Assembly (NCBI GenBank): GCA_031841125.1
Contig: CM063111.1
Span: 54,497,535-54,561,534 of the forward strand
Reading direction: 5' to 3'
Length of the DNA stretch: 64,000 nucleotides
From: Acanthococcus lagerstroemiae
Taxonomy: Eukaryota > Arthropoda > Insecta > Hemiptera > Eriococcidae
The notes below the pieces were generated by a model. It did no database searches, was not told the origin of the DNA, and saw only the letters and a list, made by a program, of their open reading frames with translations. The translations under genes were made by a program, and so were the position numbers. This document shows, in pieces, positions 34,161 through 46,132 of this stretch (position 1 is the first letter of the stretch; each line of letters opens with the position of its first letter).

Positions 34161-34310
34161 AAAAATCACAATTCACCCCCAGCCTCCATATAGTCCTGAT
34201 TTCGCCCCCTGCAGGGACTTTTGGTTATTTCCTCAACTAAACGCAGCCTTATGGGGTCGTCAATTCCACACGAATCAAAAAGTCGCATCACTGCGGCGCA
34301 GATGTTTTTC
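34150..34310 (+). pseudogene. mariner-like transposase fragment, inverted relative to its C terminus
   Basis: The plus strand gives HPQPPYSPDFAPCRDFWLFP, then QLNAALWGRQFHTNQKV and a second version of ITAAQMFF in a shifted frame near 34288-34310. 'HPPYSPDlAPcD.fLFp.LK..L.G..F' immediately precedes the C-terminal block found at 33805-34160 on the other strand. The two fragments are thus head to head, with the ITAAQMFF coding sequence duplicated in inverted orientation. Confidence 0.8.
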
Positions 34311-34344
34311 CCCTGTGTATTCCCATTTGAGTTTCCTAAATCTT

Positions 34345-34815
34345 TGTTCCAGAGTACTGTTGGAAAGAATCGGGGAAAGGGGATCCCCAGCCTTACCCCT
34401 TTTTTGACGTCGAAATTGTTACCTAATTTATCTGTTTTTATCCTTGCTTTGAGCCTAGAGTACAATTCTTTTATTATATTGACAAATTTTTGTGGCGTCC
34501 ATTGTTTCTCTAGTGCCTTTAACATGTAGTTGTGCTTTGGGGTTTCGAACGCTTTATTATAATCAATTAGACACATGTAAATAGGCTTATTATAGGTATT
34601 CATTACTTTTTTCCATAATTTGCTTGACTGTATGGATATATGGTCCATAGTCGAGTATGTTTGCCGGAATCCTGCCTGTTCGATTGGTTTGTTGACTTAT
34701 TAGTGTTTGTTTGATTCTATTTTCGATTGCTTTAGAGAAGATTTTTGCTATTGTTGGGCTAAGGGTGATAGGTCGATTGGACAGTGTTGCCATATCATGA
34801 AGGAACAACTTCGTT
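34345..34815 (-). pseudogene. RTE-type LINE reverse transcriptase fragment
   Basis: On the minus strand, 34808-34590 reads NRPITLSPTIAKIFSKAIEN, then GRIPANILDYGPYIHTVKQI. 34648 onward reads MCLIDYNKAFETPKHNYMLK (motif A, 'D..KAFD'), then IIKELYSRLKARIKTDKLG and FDVKKGVRLGIPFPRFF (motif B, normally 'GVRQGDPLSP'). It is interrupted by a frameshift near 34600 and truncated at the mariner fragment. The YADD motif is not present. Confidence 0.85.
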
Positions 34816-35990
34816 GTACGTTTTAATGCAGTCTAAAGCATAGCAGTCTAGATCGGTACATTGGGCCTTATATTGGGGATCTGGGTCTGATTGGGCTCAT
34901 ACACCTTATGCAATAAAATTAGTTTTTTTCCCCTATGAAAATGTAGTATTATATACGAAGAAGTATATTTAGCTTTTAGTTTATTATTGTAGCGCATTCA
35001 TAGCAAATAGGGGGGGGGGAGGTAATTTATTTTCAGATTTTGATTTTGTTAGACACCCTGTGTATATGTATTGCGAGTTTAATGTATGGTACACGGTACT
35101 ACTAATTGCGGTACCACATGGCACTAATTCGTTTACAAATTTTTTATAACTACAAGCATAAATATAATTATAGGCCTTTTAATTGGGGGGGGGGTAATTT
35201 TGATCATAATTTGGGGGTAAGTATTACCTGTCTACCCCCCCCCCCCCACCTCTCAGCAATGCCGATGATCCTCACCAAGGATAATATAGTTCCATAGAAC
35301 TAGAGGAAGTGAGTCATGTAGGGTGAAGCGCTGAGCCATTATAGTTTTGCAGTTTTAAATTCCAACAATTCTGGCAAGTGCGGTCTACTTCATTCTCTAC
35401 AGCCAGCTTAATTTCATTCTACGGGTTTTTAAAATAAAACTTCAGTATTATTTCGAATTTTTTAAAAGCAGATCAAAAATTCCCGCGTTTGTGATTTTAT
35501 GGGTCGACCTCAACAAGTCTTCGGTCTCTAATTAAATATAAAGTAAAGCCTATTAAAACGCTACTTTATATTTTAATGTCGGGCGCAAAAAATTTTCTCT
35601 TATCGCGCTGTCCTTGGAGTTCAATTTTTTCAGTAAATTACCAAATTTTACAAGACCTGAATATTCTTCTTCATGTGCGACTGTATCTATAAGAACCACA
35701 CCTGTCAAACTGTGGCACCAAATCAACTGGGGAGAACGTGTTACTGAGGAACGAAGAAATTTCGACAGATAAAAGTTACAAAAAATGTTTGCCCGATGAA
35801 TGGACGCACAGGGAGTGAGAAGGTCACTCACTATCACGGATTAGAGTCGTTGAAAGTTCCCAACTTTGACAGCTATCTACATATATATTTGCATTTATAC
35901 CGGAGGTATATAAGTACAGTCGAGATAAAACTTGTTAAATCTTTGTTCTGTAACTTTTTTTTTTCTTCGATTTATTAAATTTTTCGCCGC
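34816..35990. other. Unassigned sequence with several C/G tracts
   Basis: A G run occurs near 35011, with others at 35185-35194 (10 G) and 35235-35247 (13 C). The minus-strand frame at 35553-35837 has no motif. Confidence 0.35.
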
Positions 35991-36460
35991 TCTCTCCATT
36001 TAATATGATTCGAATCAGAAGTTGGCGCCAGTACAAACAGTTCGATACAACAGCATGTAATAATCGAACAAATGTGAATGTCTGACAATATAATCGCGAA
36101 TATTTCGCAATTTCAAACTTCCTATTAGTCGGTTCGGACGTATAAATACAACCGGCCGTAAGTCACATCGTTTATTTACTTCTCCTTGAACTAGATTCGT
36201 TTTTATTTTACAACTGCACTCTGTACTTGTCGAAGCCGAATCCGTTTCCAAACGATCGTTACGTACATCGACAAATAATTGATCGTACACCGATGAAATA
36301 TTGTATATTTAAATATACACAAGCATAATCGAATGAAATTATCATCCAAAAACAATGATAAATTGACGAAACCAAAAACAAAATTCTCGTTATCCAAATC
36401 TACAGGTACAGGTCCTAGAGGACGCTTATACTGCGGTGACACGCGAGTAATAATAATTAT
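35990..36460 (+). promoter_or_regulatory. CpG-rich stretch with a TATA box; candidate promoter
   Basis: CG dinucleotides are frequent between AT-rich flanks. TATAAATA at 36141-36148 is preceded by a CG-rich patch and followed about 15-30 bp later by TCACATCGTTTATT, an acceptable initiator region. The minus-strand open frames (36015-36290, 36203-36442) have no recognised motif. No exon was identified. Confidence 0.25.
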
Positions 36461-38340
36461 AATAATTCGTAATTAATATTAAACAACATTGTTAATCACC
36501 GTAAAAGCGTATACGGTCAATAGTCTACCTATGGTAGTTCACTATTTACCAAAACTATTATACTAATGTCTAAAAAATGCAAAATTAAAAAAAAAAAGCT
36601 TAACGTAAAATGGCATCCACCGAATTTTTTCACCGATAGTCGAGTCATACCGTTAACAATATAAGTAGGTAGCTTAGACACGAAATTCTTGCATAAAATT
36701 ATCAGTACGTAAGATTAGAATGAAATATGACTCTAAGTCATGCCACAGTATTATGCGACTTGACTCTTTTTGGGTCTATTAATGTATTAAAAAATATTAT
36801 ACACCCAGGAAAATGAATATCTTTCGTACATAAGTGAGCCGGTGGCGTTTCACTACCAATTTGGAATAAGTTGGGTTTCTGGGAGGAAACTAAATATCGG
36901 GGTGAAAACTATTTTTACAATCAATTCAGCGAACGAGATAGTTTCGGTTTAAGATTTTGAATGCAAGCGATGGCTATACGAATAACACAAAATATTTAAT
37001 TGTTCTTAACTTTTAGGAAATACTCGCATAGTAAATTCGAAAGGAATCAATACCAAATTTCTTGAATTATTACTGAGGGTTGCTTCTCTATTATTTTCGA
37101 CATAGTCCGTAGCTGCGAGAGCAATAGGGTAATTGGTGGGCTTCCCTCCCCTTCAGCTGACGGGTTGCCCCTCCGGAGTATTATACTTTCCAAATTCAAG
37201 AGTAAAAATCAAAGTGAAGAGCCGTATTTTGCTTGTTTACTGAAATTTGAGGGTTATATTTATGTTTACGTTACATATGACCCTGAATAAAGCTCAGCAT
37301 TACACTTACTTATATTTACTCCATTGAATTCGTTTCGGTTGAATTGGCAGCGTAAAAAAGTTATATAGAGTCAGCAAAGAGAAGATACTATTGTTATATG
37401 TAAGGAACCTAAGTAAAAGTATTGTGCAGATGCAAAAAAAAAAATTAGAAAAAATAATAAGCTGGCTAGTTATTCAAAACAAAAACTTTTTGAATTTGCA
37501 ACATAATTCAAAATGGGTAAAAACAACTTTTACCTTATTGGCGGTTTCAGTTCAAATATTTGTTTCCTTGAGTCTAATAAAACGACAGGAAAAAAAATCA
37601 AACTGGTCGATATAGGTAGGTATATATGACAAAATCAAAACTATATGTCAAGATAGGTAGCAACAATCACGATCACTTGATGATCTGAAATATTTTCGAA
37701 TAGTGATGCTCAATATAAGAAGTGAAAGTTATAAAAAAACAACAAAACTACTACCTATTAAAATCCAATATCTTGCTAAGTAATCTAATATCCACCTATC
37801 ATCTATCTATACCGTAGTGGTATTTTCAAATTTTCTTAGTTTTTAACTCGTATTACGTGAGTATTATAATACCTCTGTACATCTGTTCTGTTATTCTCAC
37901 TCGCCATTTTTTCTGGGTTTTCTAACGCTGTTGGAAGAAAAGTAGTCAAGTTTTCATTATAATCCCTATTACACAACTGTTTTCAATGATAAGCAAGTTG
38001 TCATCATGTGTTTTTGTTGGTGGTTGCGAGAAAGTGGAAGGCTCAGTACAAGATGTAGTCGAATCGATTATCTTGCAGTGACAGACTATGTCAACCAACA
38101 TTTCATGATCCTGGTTAGCATAGTCCATTATACTGTTATTTCAAAACAATACACGAAATCACTTCTTGTATATTTAGCTCTTCAGTATGCCTGCCACGTT
38201 AAGTTTTAAACAGGCACAGATATATCATGCCCGAACATGGCTATATAATTGAATTTCCACTCATTATTCTTGTGAACTAGGTTTCTGGGTACGTAGGTAC
38301 TTCACTTGGAAGTTTTTACATGTGTAAAAAGTACTGGCAA
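36461..38340. other. Unassigned sequence
   Basis: It contains scattered short open frames only. No element ends were recognised. Confidence 0.3.
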
Positions 38341-38929
38341 GTAGATGAGGGCAAAGGACCCTAAGAGTACGCACCTATCAGAAAACATTTCATAACTCAG
38401 TCAATTTTGCATGGAACATGCTGAAATTTTTATACAATATGGAAAAACTACCCGTTTTTACCACTTTTTCTTCAAAATTTGAAACCATTAAATTAAAAAG
38501 ATATAACGGGTTTCTCAGAAATAGCTTGGGAGCCCGGGTTCCTGAAGTGCGCAACACGTATCCTGAAAGCGTGCATCAAATTTTACCAACAAGTCGTCAA
38601 ATAGGTAAGTCACACGTACATTATTGAAATTGTCCTTATTCAAAATAAAAAGGAACCATTAGGACAAGAAGTTATGGATCACTTTTGACGCCTTGAACAC
38701 AATTCTTCCGGGTCATTTTCAGTCAGTCCAACGCATTCTTCATGAACATAATATGTGTCACAGGTAACACAAGTTTTCGTTTTGCTACCTGAATTTCATT
38801 GTTTTTCGGCATCTAAAAGAAATTTTTTCTTCTTCAAAACACGTTGCGCACTTTTAGGATTCCTTGTAGTTCAAGAGGGGAAAATCATGAAATTTTTAGG
38901 TAATATTTGGGGAAAGACTGTTTAATAGG

Positions 38930-39620
38930 GTTTTTCGCTGTCGGGTTTATTTACATGTTTTCTTATCTCATTGTGGGATTATCAGTAAGAAGCTGTATGG
39001 TTCTTTTTTCCCGCATTTTATTACAAATTTTCATTTTTCTCTATTTTGACAGTAACTTGGCCTTTAATTTTTTAATGAAAAAATGCACATTTGTAGTGTT
39101 AGTAGCTGTGGCTCGAGAAGCAATACGCATCCTTATAAATTGTTTTTTTGGTTTACTTACTAAAAGTTGTAGCCCGATATGGAGGAGAATATCGTAAATT
39201 GTTATTAAAAAGCAGGAAGGCATGGTTTTCCGCCTTGAAATATTGGATTCAAGTCAACTTGAAGATGGCTATCGAAATGCGGAAGTTTGTTGTTCAAATC
39301 ATTTCCAAGGAGGTCCGAATACGGACAACTTTAATTAATAACCGGCAGGTAGGTACTTTCTCTCCAGAAAACGACCTTAATTCACATTTTTATATCTATA
39401 GGAAAATCATCAGATGAGAGACCTCACGAGGGCGGTCCCCATTCATTATAAACATATTCCTCGACATAATTATCTTCATTTCAAACAGTCATTTCAACGT
39501 TCAATCACAGTAACACAGTAATTTCAATCCATTCAAATGCGCTACAAAATTACTGATAATCCCACAGCGAGATAAGAAATCATGTAAACAAACCAGTGAA
39601 AAGCCCTATGCGGAAAGTAC
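38930..39620 (+). mobile_element. THAP-domain transposon remnant with inverted ends
   Basis: The ends form a diverged inverted repeat of about 60 bp. The left has AATAGGGTTTTTCGCTG, TTTACATG, then CTTATCTCATTGTGGGATTA. The right in reverse has ATAGGGCTTTTCACTG, TTTACATG and CTTATCTCGCTGTGGGATTA. Between them is a broken THAP zinc-finger region. The insertion interrupts the repeat at 38345-39990. Confidence 0.65.
39083..39340 (+). pseudogene. THAP zinc-finger domain fragment
   Basis: THAP domains are C2CH zinc fingers used for DNA binding by P-element-like transposases. Starting at the ATG at 39083, one frame gives MHICSVSSCGSR (first two Cys). A shifted frame gives HPYKLFFWF, then KAWFSALKYW, and another gives EVCCSNHFQGGPNTDNF (third Cys and His, 'vCs.HF..G.P') ending at a stop near 39341. 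Order and spacing fit one THAP domain of about 85 residues, broken by at least two frameshifts and stops. No transposase catalytic domain was seen. Confidence 0.6.
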
Positions 39621-40029
39621 CTACTTACGGGCCGTACCGGGTGCTCACCCCCCCTCCATTGGACAAAAAAAACCGGGAAAATGTATCCTAATCACAACCC
39701 CCCCCCCTCCCTTACTTAACTCCCGGGTATGGCCTTGCCTGAACTATGTAAATTCGTACAAAAATCATCCAGGTAATTACCATATATTCGACCAGGAAAA
39801 TATTGAAATTAGAATGACGAAAATATTGAAACTTGAATATTTTCTATGGCACTTTGGTAATCAATAAATGTAAACATTGGATTCACAATGTATACTTAGG
39901 TTCCATCAACAGCCGCAAGGGAGCACAATTTACCAAAAAGTCAGGCATGCGCACTCTTAGGAGCTGTGCATTATTATGGTCCTTCCCCCCATAGGCTCGG
40001 AATCCGACTTACACATTCTGCCATCAGCT

Positions 40030-40242
40030 ATAGTCTGTTTCATTTAAGAAGTGCCAACGTTATCAGTAAAAAATGTAAACAAACATAAAAAAATTGCTCG
40101 TCGTTCCTTCATGTTGTGACTCCCATTCCCTTGTGTGAAAGGCTACTTGTGAACAAATCATTCGAACAGAGAATTGTATTGCCCGTTAACTCGTACTTGG
40201 TCTACTGATCACGTTGGCACTTCTTAAATGAAACAGACTATA
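40030..40242. mobile_element. mariner-type MITE, about 212 bp
   Basis: It has perfect terminal inverted repeats of about 31-33 bp: TAGTCTGTTTCATTTAAGAA at the left and its exact complement at the right, continuing to GTGCCAACGT. TA dinucleotides flank both ends, as for Tc1/mariner insertions. The interior is short and non-coding. Confidence 0.85.
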
Positions 40243-40243
40243 G

Positions 40244-41510
40244 AATGTTTCTCACCATGCTTTCATACTTAATCATCCGACAAGTATCTATCTATATTTA
40301 CTATCGTGTTTCTATTGAGAGTCGCAGTCCAAAATTAGGAACTGTTGATTGTAACTCATCAACTTCCACACGTACGTATAGAAGGTATACATAGTACAAA
40401 ATATAAGTACAAGTAGATGATCAAGTGATAAAAAAGAACTAAGATCAGTCAAAGTACATATTGGATTTTTAGACCATCACCTGCGAAGCACGATCTACAA
40501 GGACATTGAAATGGAGACGAATGTGGACATGTTTTATTATTTTTTCTTGGTCTTAATGTTTTTCATAGGTATTGTAAATTTCAAGGTGTTATACCATAAC
40601 TAGACGGAAATTATCACAATGAAATAATTTCCTACAAAAAGTAAAGAAGTTGAAGTAGACGTGCTGACATGAACACATATATATGTAATACTGATCTGAC
40701 ATTAGGTTATGGTCCACGTGATCATTAGCCCAAGATCACATTAATACAAATGTGCACATGGAATACTGAGTGGATATTGAGTTGATACAAATGTTCACTT
40801 CTTTTCAACATCTATGCAGTCAAATTAGAACCACTTTTTCGAAACTACATATAGTCAAAGTTACTCTGCTCGATAACCCAGGTACTTACAGTAGGTACAC
40901 AAAACACACAAAAGTATAACTTTACAGCCTACTTAGAATCTACAGAAAAGAGCTTAAGCAGAATCTAAGTGATAATACCTTGACGGTATACATATAATAG
41001 AAAACCCAACGATTTCGTTGTTTAAGCGACAATAATTAAAAAAACAAAATGATAATAATAAAATGGTTAATTCAAAATGAAATTCTCACTCGACGTAGTA
41101 GCTTACAAACGTGGTGAAGTTGTAATACAATATTGTTTAAAATATCAACATGAAAATTAATAATGGAAGAACGAACTATATAAAGGTTATTAAAATAAAT
41201 CGTTAGTAATAGGATAAGTGAGACTAAAATTTCTTGTCGGCGTGCAAAATACTCGAATATCACACGCCATGATCAGACGTATTCGTTAGTTTAACATTTA
41301 TCAGTCAGTTTTCATTTCGGTGGTCTTCAACCTCTGCAAACGGAGAACAGTCGATCGAATCCTATCCTATCACTCGTCTTCGTTGGTACGTAAAAGAAAG
41401 AAAAAAAAAAATGGTACGGTAACTTATAAAAGAATACAGTGATTTGTATGTCGGTGTCCTACAATATTGCTTCTATCCTAGAAAACAAGGAAGCCATAGT
41501 TGTAGAAACG
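40244..41510. other. Unassigned AT-rich sequence
   Basis: No gene was recognised. Confidence 0.3.
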
Positions 41511-41516
41511 GGACGC

Positions 41517-41706
41517 TTAACAACTGGTATGTAGAAGCAATCTGCATAAACGCCATATCCTGGTCCAGCCGAATTTGCCGCAGTCAATATTCGATTCTCG
41601 GTAGTTGATGTGAGGTTGTGATTCGTATTGTGGCAGGTCTGTGATGATTGGCATGGCAGTGAAGGCTGGCTTCTGTGGGGTTATATTAGGCGTAGTCATT
41701 GTGTAT
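41517..41706 (-). CDS. Candidate exon with splice acceptor and start codon (uncertain)
   Basis: On the minus strand, a pyrimidine-rich tract ending TTTTTTACTTCCAG leads to an ATG about eight bases later (41699), opening 60 codons (MTTPNITPQKPAFTAMPIIT and onward). The arrangement resembles a second exon carrying the start codon. A second frame over the same DNA stays open longer at its 3' end (ENRILTAANSAGPGYGVYAD), so a frameshift is possible. No donor was assigned and the protein is not recognised. Chance is a serious alternative. Confidence 0.22.
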
Positions 41707-41810
41707 CTGGAAGTAAAAAAGAGAATAGAAAGTTAAACTTTGAATTACCAGCTAATACCGGAAGTGTACATGAAGTTCCCGTTAAATTCAAATTAAACTG
41801 TTGGTAAAAT

Positions 41811-42300
41811 GGCAGAACGTGAAATACTTGGAAAAATGCTGACCAATTCTGAGATCCTGCAAAGATGTTCTTGTATATTGCCAAGTCACTTTTCTAGCTA
41901 ATTCAGAAGTAATACTGCCTGAACTATCAGTAGAATGGTATAACATGAAATACCTACTTCAGGAGAAGTCGACCAATTCAGAGATCCGACAAAGATGTTT
42001 ATATATTGCCAAGTCACTACCAACTGATTTAGCAGTAATAGGTACTGCCTTAAACTATATCAGTAGAATGGTAGAACATGAGAAATACTTGGAGAGAAGC
42101 TGACCAATTCGGAGACCTCTCAAAGATATTATTTTGTGTATTGCTAAAAGTCACTACTGATGCAGCAGAGACACTGCCTTAACTATTCGTAAAATGGTAG
42201 AACACGAAATACTTGAGGAGGAGTCGACCAATTTAGGGACCTCTTAAAAGATATTTGTACATTGCCAAGTCTCTGCTAGCTGATTTGACAATGAAGGTGG
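41811..42300 (+). repeat. Tandem repeat, four diverged units of about 126-133 bp
   Basis: Units start near 41811, 41937, 42070 and 42196. Each contains GGTAGAACATGAAATACTT-like sequence, then GACCAATTC.GAGA.C and ATTGCCAAGTCACT. Confidence 0.8.
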
Positions 42301-43080
42301 CAGTACTGTCGTGATGCTCAACAAATACTGTCAGGAAAATGTGGGATCAAGGTAGATGCGCCAAATATGGCTACTGAGAAGTCCTACTGTGGCCGTTTCA
42401 AATCAGTACGCCGTAACAATCTTGAAAAAGTGTACAAAATTGACGACGGTGGTAACATTATTCTACTACAAGATATTCCCTTATTATATAATAAATATTC
42501 TTATGGCGGATGAATTCTTTAACTGACCAAATTTTGGCAAGTGGATATTGGGCACATTTTCTTTACGGCCAATCCACTGCCAGACAATATTTGGCTTTGG
42601 CATTGGATTGGCAGTGCTCTGTGGCAGTGCAGCTACAACTGACACTGAACCGGCGGTACAAAGATAATTGTACATTGCCAAATCTTTGCCAGCTGATTTG
42701 GCAATAAAGGTGGCAGGACTGTCATGATGCTCAACAAATACTAGGTACATCAGGACAATGTGGGATCAAGGTAGATGCGCCAAATATGGCTACCAAGAAG
42801 CCCTACCGTGGCCTTTTCAAATTAATACGCCGTAACAATCTTGAAAAAGTGTACAAAATTGACGACGGTGGTAACATTATTCTACTACAAGATATTCCCT
42901 TATTTTATAATAAGTATTCTTATGGCGGATGAATTCTTTAACTGACCAAATTTAGGCAAGCGGCCATATTGGGCACATTTTCTCTACGGCCAATCCACTG
43001 CCAGACAATATTTGGCTTTGGCAGTGGATTGGCAGTGCTCTGCGAAAGTACAGCTATAACTGGCACTGAACCGGCGGTAT
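42250..43080 (+). repeat. Tandem duplication, unit about 415 bp
   Basis: 42255-42670 and 42670-43085 match closely. GATGCTCAACAAATACT starts at 42313 and 42726. TACAAAATTGACGACGGTGG and TATTCTTATGGCGGATGAAT occur once in each. Each unit contains an inverted repeat around CCAATCCACTGCCA (42569-42611 and 42990-43032, the second perfect). Confidence 0.88.
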
Positions 43081-43380
43081 GTGAACTACCAGTGGGTTGG
43101 CAGTGCTCAGTGGCAGCACAGCCAGCTTAAATCATTGTACGCGGCCAGAGTGAGAACTAGTAGTGGAGTTGGCAGCTTGAAAATGACAGTATAGTTGACT
43201 TGACTGGCAGTGAACTGTTAGTAAAACAACTAAAACACTTCGGAAGTGAGACTGGCAATCCACTGCCGTGTTTACGGCTACTAACGAATTTTGAAATTAC
43301 CACATTGCATGTATTTTTCACAACTCTATGTTAGTAGCAGTGTTGGCAGTGAAACTTCTGACAGTACTGCCAGGGTATTT
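42560..43380. repeat. GGCAGTG-rich field
   Basis: GGCAGTG, its complement CACTGCC and close variants recur many times, extending beyond the 415-bp duplication to about 43375. No protein is encoded. Confidence 0.55.
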
Positions 43381-44283
43381 TTCAAAAGGATATTATTATC
43401 AAAAGTAGGATAAAGGTCAAGAATTGTGGATACAGTTGCACCTGATCATAATTAGATTTTCCACGTTAACTTCCTATTATGCATCACTAGTTGAACGACG
43501 ACGCTGCGTTCGCGGCACCTTGATCAGCTTCACTGTCCCATGTAACCCACGCTGGGTCGAGGAACAAAAATTGTTCCCGCATCTTATGGACACTGAAAAA
43601 TTACGGAGGAAGACTCCACGGGATTTCAGTGAGTGATTTGGTAACGATGCAATGTCTGTTTATGCTTAGAGAACTTTACATTACCTCAACTCAGCTTACT
43701 TAGGACAGTTAGGGTTTTACTACCTATAGATTTTGTGAACTTTTCTAGCTCTGTTCCTGAGATGAGGAGAGGGGTTGTGTTCCTCCAACTTTCTCGATTA
43801 CTCTTCGACGTTTTCTAAAACTCGGTACCGTAGAAAGATTGCCAATCATTTTTATTGCTTAGATTCATACGCGGCACCCACATAAAGGTCGCATGTACCT
43901 ACATCACAGTCGGACGGCATGCTTAACAATATTTTCTGTATGTTTTTCCATTCTAGAATCCAACTTTTTGCCATCTTGCAGGTCATTAATCTTCTCTGTA
44001 TGAGGAAAACTAATGCATATCAATTGATCGAATGGCTCTAGTTTATCAAGCCGAACCAGGGCCGGCGAAAGTTCAGTTGCAATGGAGCACGTGCACCAGG
44101 CTGGATTTTCCAAATAGTGCATTACACCAAAAGGAAAAATCCAGAGTTTTTTTTTAACTCAATTTTTTAAAACTTATCGGTACTTATTCGATGTTTTTTG
44201 TGTTTAAATTTTCTTGGAGGGAGGGAAGTGTTCCCGTGTCCCTTATTTTGAAGTTTTGTATTTGCACCAACCACACCAAGTAG
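43381..44283. other. Unassigned sequence
   Basis: Short open frames (43424-43636 plus, 43904-44122 minus) carry no motif. Confidence 0.3.
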
Positions 44284-46127
44284 TCATCACTGCACTCGCT
44301 TGTTACGGAAGTTGAAAGAGGGATGGCTGGCGGAGATTATGGCCTAGCAACATTCATGGATATACAGGGAGCGTTTGACGCGACTTCTCATGAATCAATA
44401 GAAACAGCCTTGAGGGAAAGGGAAGTGAAGGAAAGCTTAATAAACTGGATTGTATCTAAAAGGCAGGGATATCCGGATACCACACCAACAAGAACAAATC
44501 CATGCAACGACCATGAGGGGCTATCCACAGGGGGGAGTACTCTCTCCCCTACTGCGGAGCCTAGTGGTGGGTAGTTCGCTGGAGGAGTTAAATTGTCAAA
44601 AAATATACACACAGGGCTACGCTGATGAGTTGGCTGTGGTGGTAACTGGCAAATTTCCGAGAACCATCGCGGAGTTAACGCAGTGGTGACTCCGATGTGT
44701 AGAAAAATGATGTGTGAAAAAGGGGTTAGCGATAAACCCGGACAAAATTGAGATCACTCTTTTCACCTGCAAAAGGAAGAGCAAGGAGTTGATCAAGGTG
44801 CAATACAAGGGAAGACCGTTAGCCCTCGCAGGAAAGGTGAAGTACTTAGGAGTATATCTTGATAAAAAACTCTCCTGGAGGAATTACGTCTCAGATAAAA
44901 TAAGAAAAGGGATTGAGGCTCTTTGAGCTTGCCGCACCTTTGTCGACAGGACCTGGGGAGACTCTCTCCCAAAATGATGCACTGGATATATACTGGTGTA
45001 ATACGTCCCAGAATAACATTAGCGGCCATTGTGTGGCGGGGCTGGGTCCGCCTGGCCAAAGTCAGAGAGGAACTAGAGCACCTGCAAAGACTCGCGTGCT
45101 TCATGACAACGGGGGCAATGAGAACGGTGCCCACGAAAGCACTTGAAAGGCTCCTAAACTTGCCACCACTTCACACTGCTATAGAAGCAGCTGCGATAAT
45201 GGGGGTTTATCGTCTGGGCCAACCAAACTTTCAGGCCCAAGAAACAGGCCACAGAAGGATATGGGCGATGGTGGGGACGATGGACAAATGCTTTGAGACG
45301 CCAAAGGATAGAATCGCGATGGAACACTTCGTTGACAAGCCGTACCGCGCGCTGATACACGGGAGGCTTGGGAAAAGAGGTGGCCAACCATCCTAGGAAA
45401 AGAGGAGAATGTGTGGTTTGCAGATGCCTCTAAGAATGACCAAGGTGTAGGAATTGGAATCACGAATGTAAAAGGCGCTGACAACTCTTCGTGTCACTAT
45501 CCTCCAAGCAGAGGTAATGACGATCACGGTGGCCACTGATAGAAGCCAGCAGAAGAGCCTTCTTAATAAGCAGATCTATATCTGTAGAGACAGTCAATCG
45601 GCTATTAAGGCACTATTGTCACACCAAACTATATCCCTGGTGGTGGCGCAGTGTGTTAACAAATTATACACCCTTGCTCAGGAGAACCGTGTCACCATAC
45701 TATGGACACCGGGGCACTGCGGAACATGATCGCTAGCAAGCTAGCGGCGGAGAGCATAAAAAAGAACTGGCGACACCCAGGCCGTGTCTTTCTGTAGCAT
45801 ATAGCGTCATAAAATCCAAAGTAAAGCCTCGGATAAGTAAGTAAACGGAAATGCACTGGCGGTTGGCCAGTAGCATGAAAGTCGACAAAGCACTGATAGG
45901 GGACGCACACAGTAAGTGTGTTGCCCAGCAATAGCCGGGACAAGACGCAAAGCATTGGGAACTAGAGTATCCAGCACCCAGTGAAGTCAAAGGGATAGAG
46001 CACAGTAAAATTCTAACTTTGGCTATAACAATGAGGCTACTGAGCTGATCCTTAACAGCAACTTGAGGAATAGTGCAATGGACTTCAAAGTCTGAGTAAT
46101 CGGCGCATACAGCGCCACCTCATCATT
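44284..46127 (+). pseudogene. RNase H-bearing LINE (R1/LOA/Jockey-like), 5'-truncated RT to 3' tail
   Basis: The recognisable sequence starts just before RT motif A. LHSLVTEVERGMAGGDYGLA leads to TFMDIQGAFDATSHESIE. Frames then alternate through motif B (MRGYPQGGVLSP), a YADD variant (GYADELAVV near 44620-44650), GLAINPDKIEITLF and VKYLGVYLDKKLSW. 44923-45396 encodes the thumb and connection part in one frame. An RNase H domain follows: VWFADASKNDQGVGIGI near 45412, CRDSQSAIKALLSHQ, and VTILWTPGHCG near 45690-45720. The C terminus is broken and has lost the zinc-knuckle segment that survives in the inverted copy at 46133-46755. Multiple frameshifts make it inactive. The endonuclease domain is missing. 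Confidence 0.85.
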
Positions 46128-46132
46128 TCATT

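Larger units (their letters stand above)
38345..39990 (+). mobile_element. Dispersed DNA element, copy 1, interrupted by a THAP-bearing insertion
   Basis: The left part (38345-38930) and right part (about 39725-39990) align in order with 57939-58860. Shared words include CTCAGTCAATTTT, AAAACACGTTGCGCACT, TTTGGGGAAAG, CCTGAACTATG, ATCAACAGCCGCAAG and TGCGCACTCTTAGGAGCTG. The outer ends are inverted versions of each other (AGGGCAAAGGACC and GGTCCTTCCCC). No gene belongs to the element itself. Confidence 0.75.

Noticed and set aside
42569..43032. CRISPR-like array
   Set aside because: The repeated CCAATCCACTGCCA words are irregularly spaced inside a 415-bp duplication in a eukaryotic genome.
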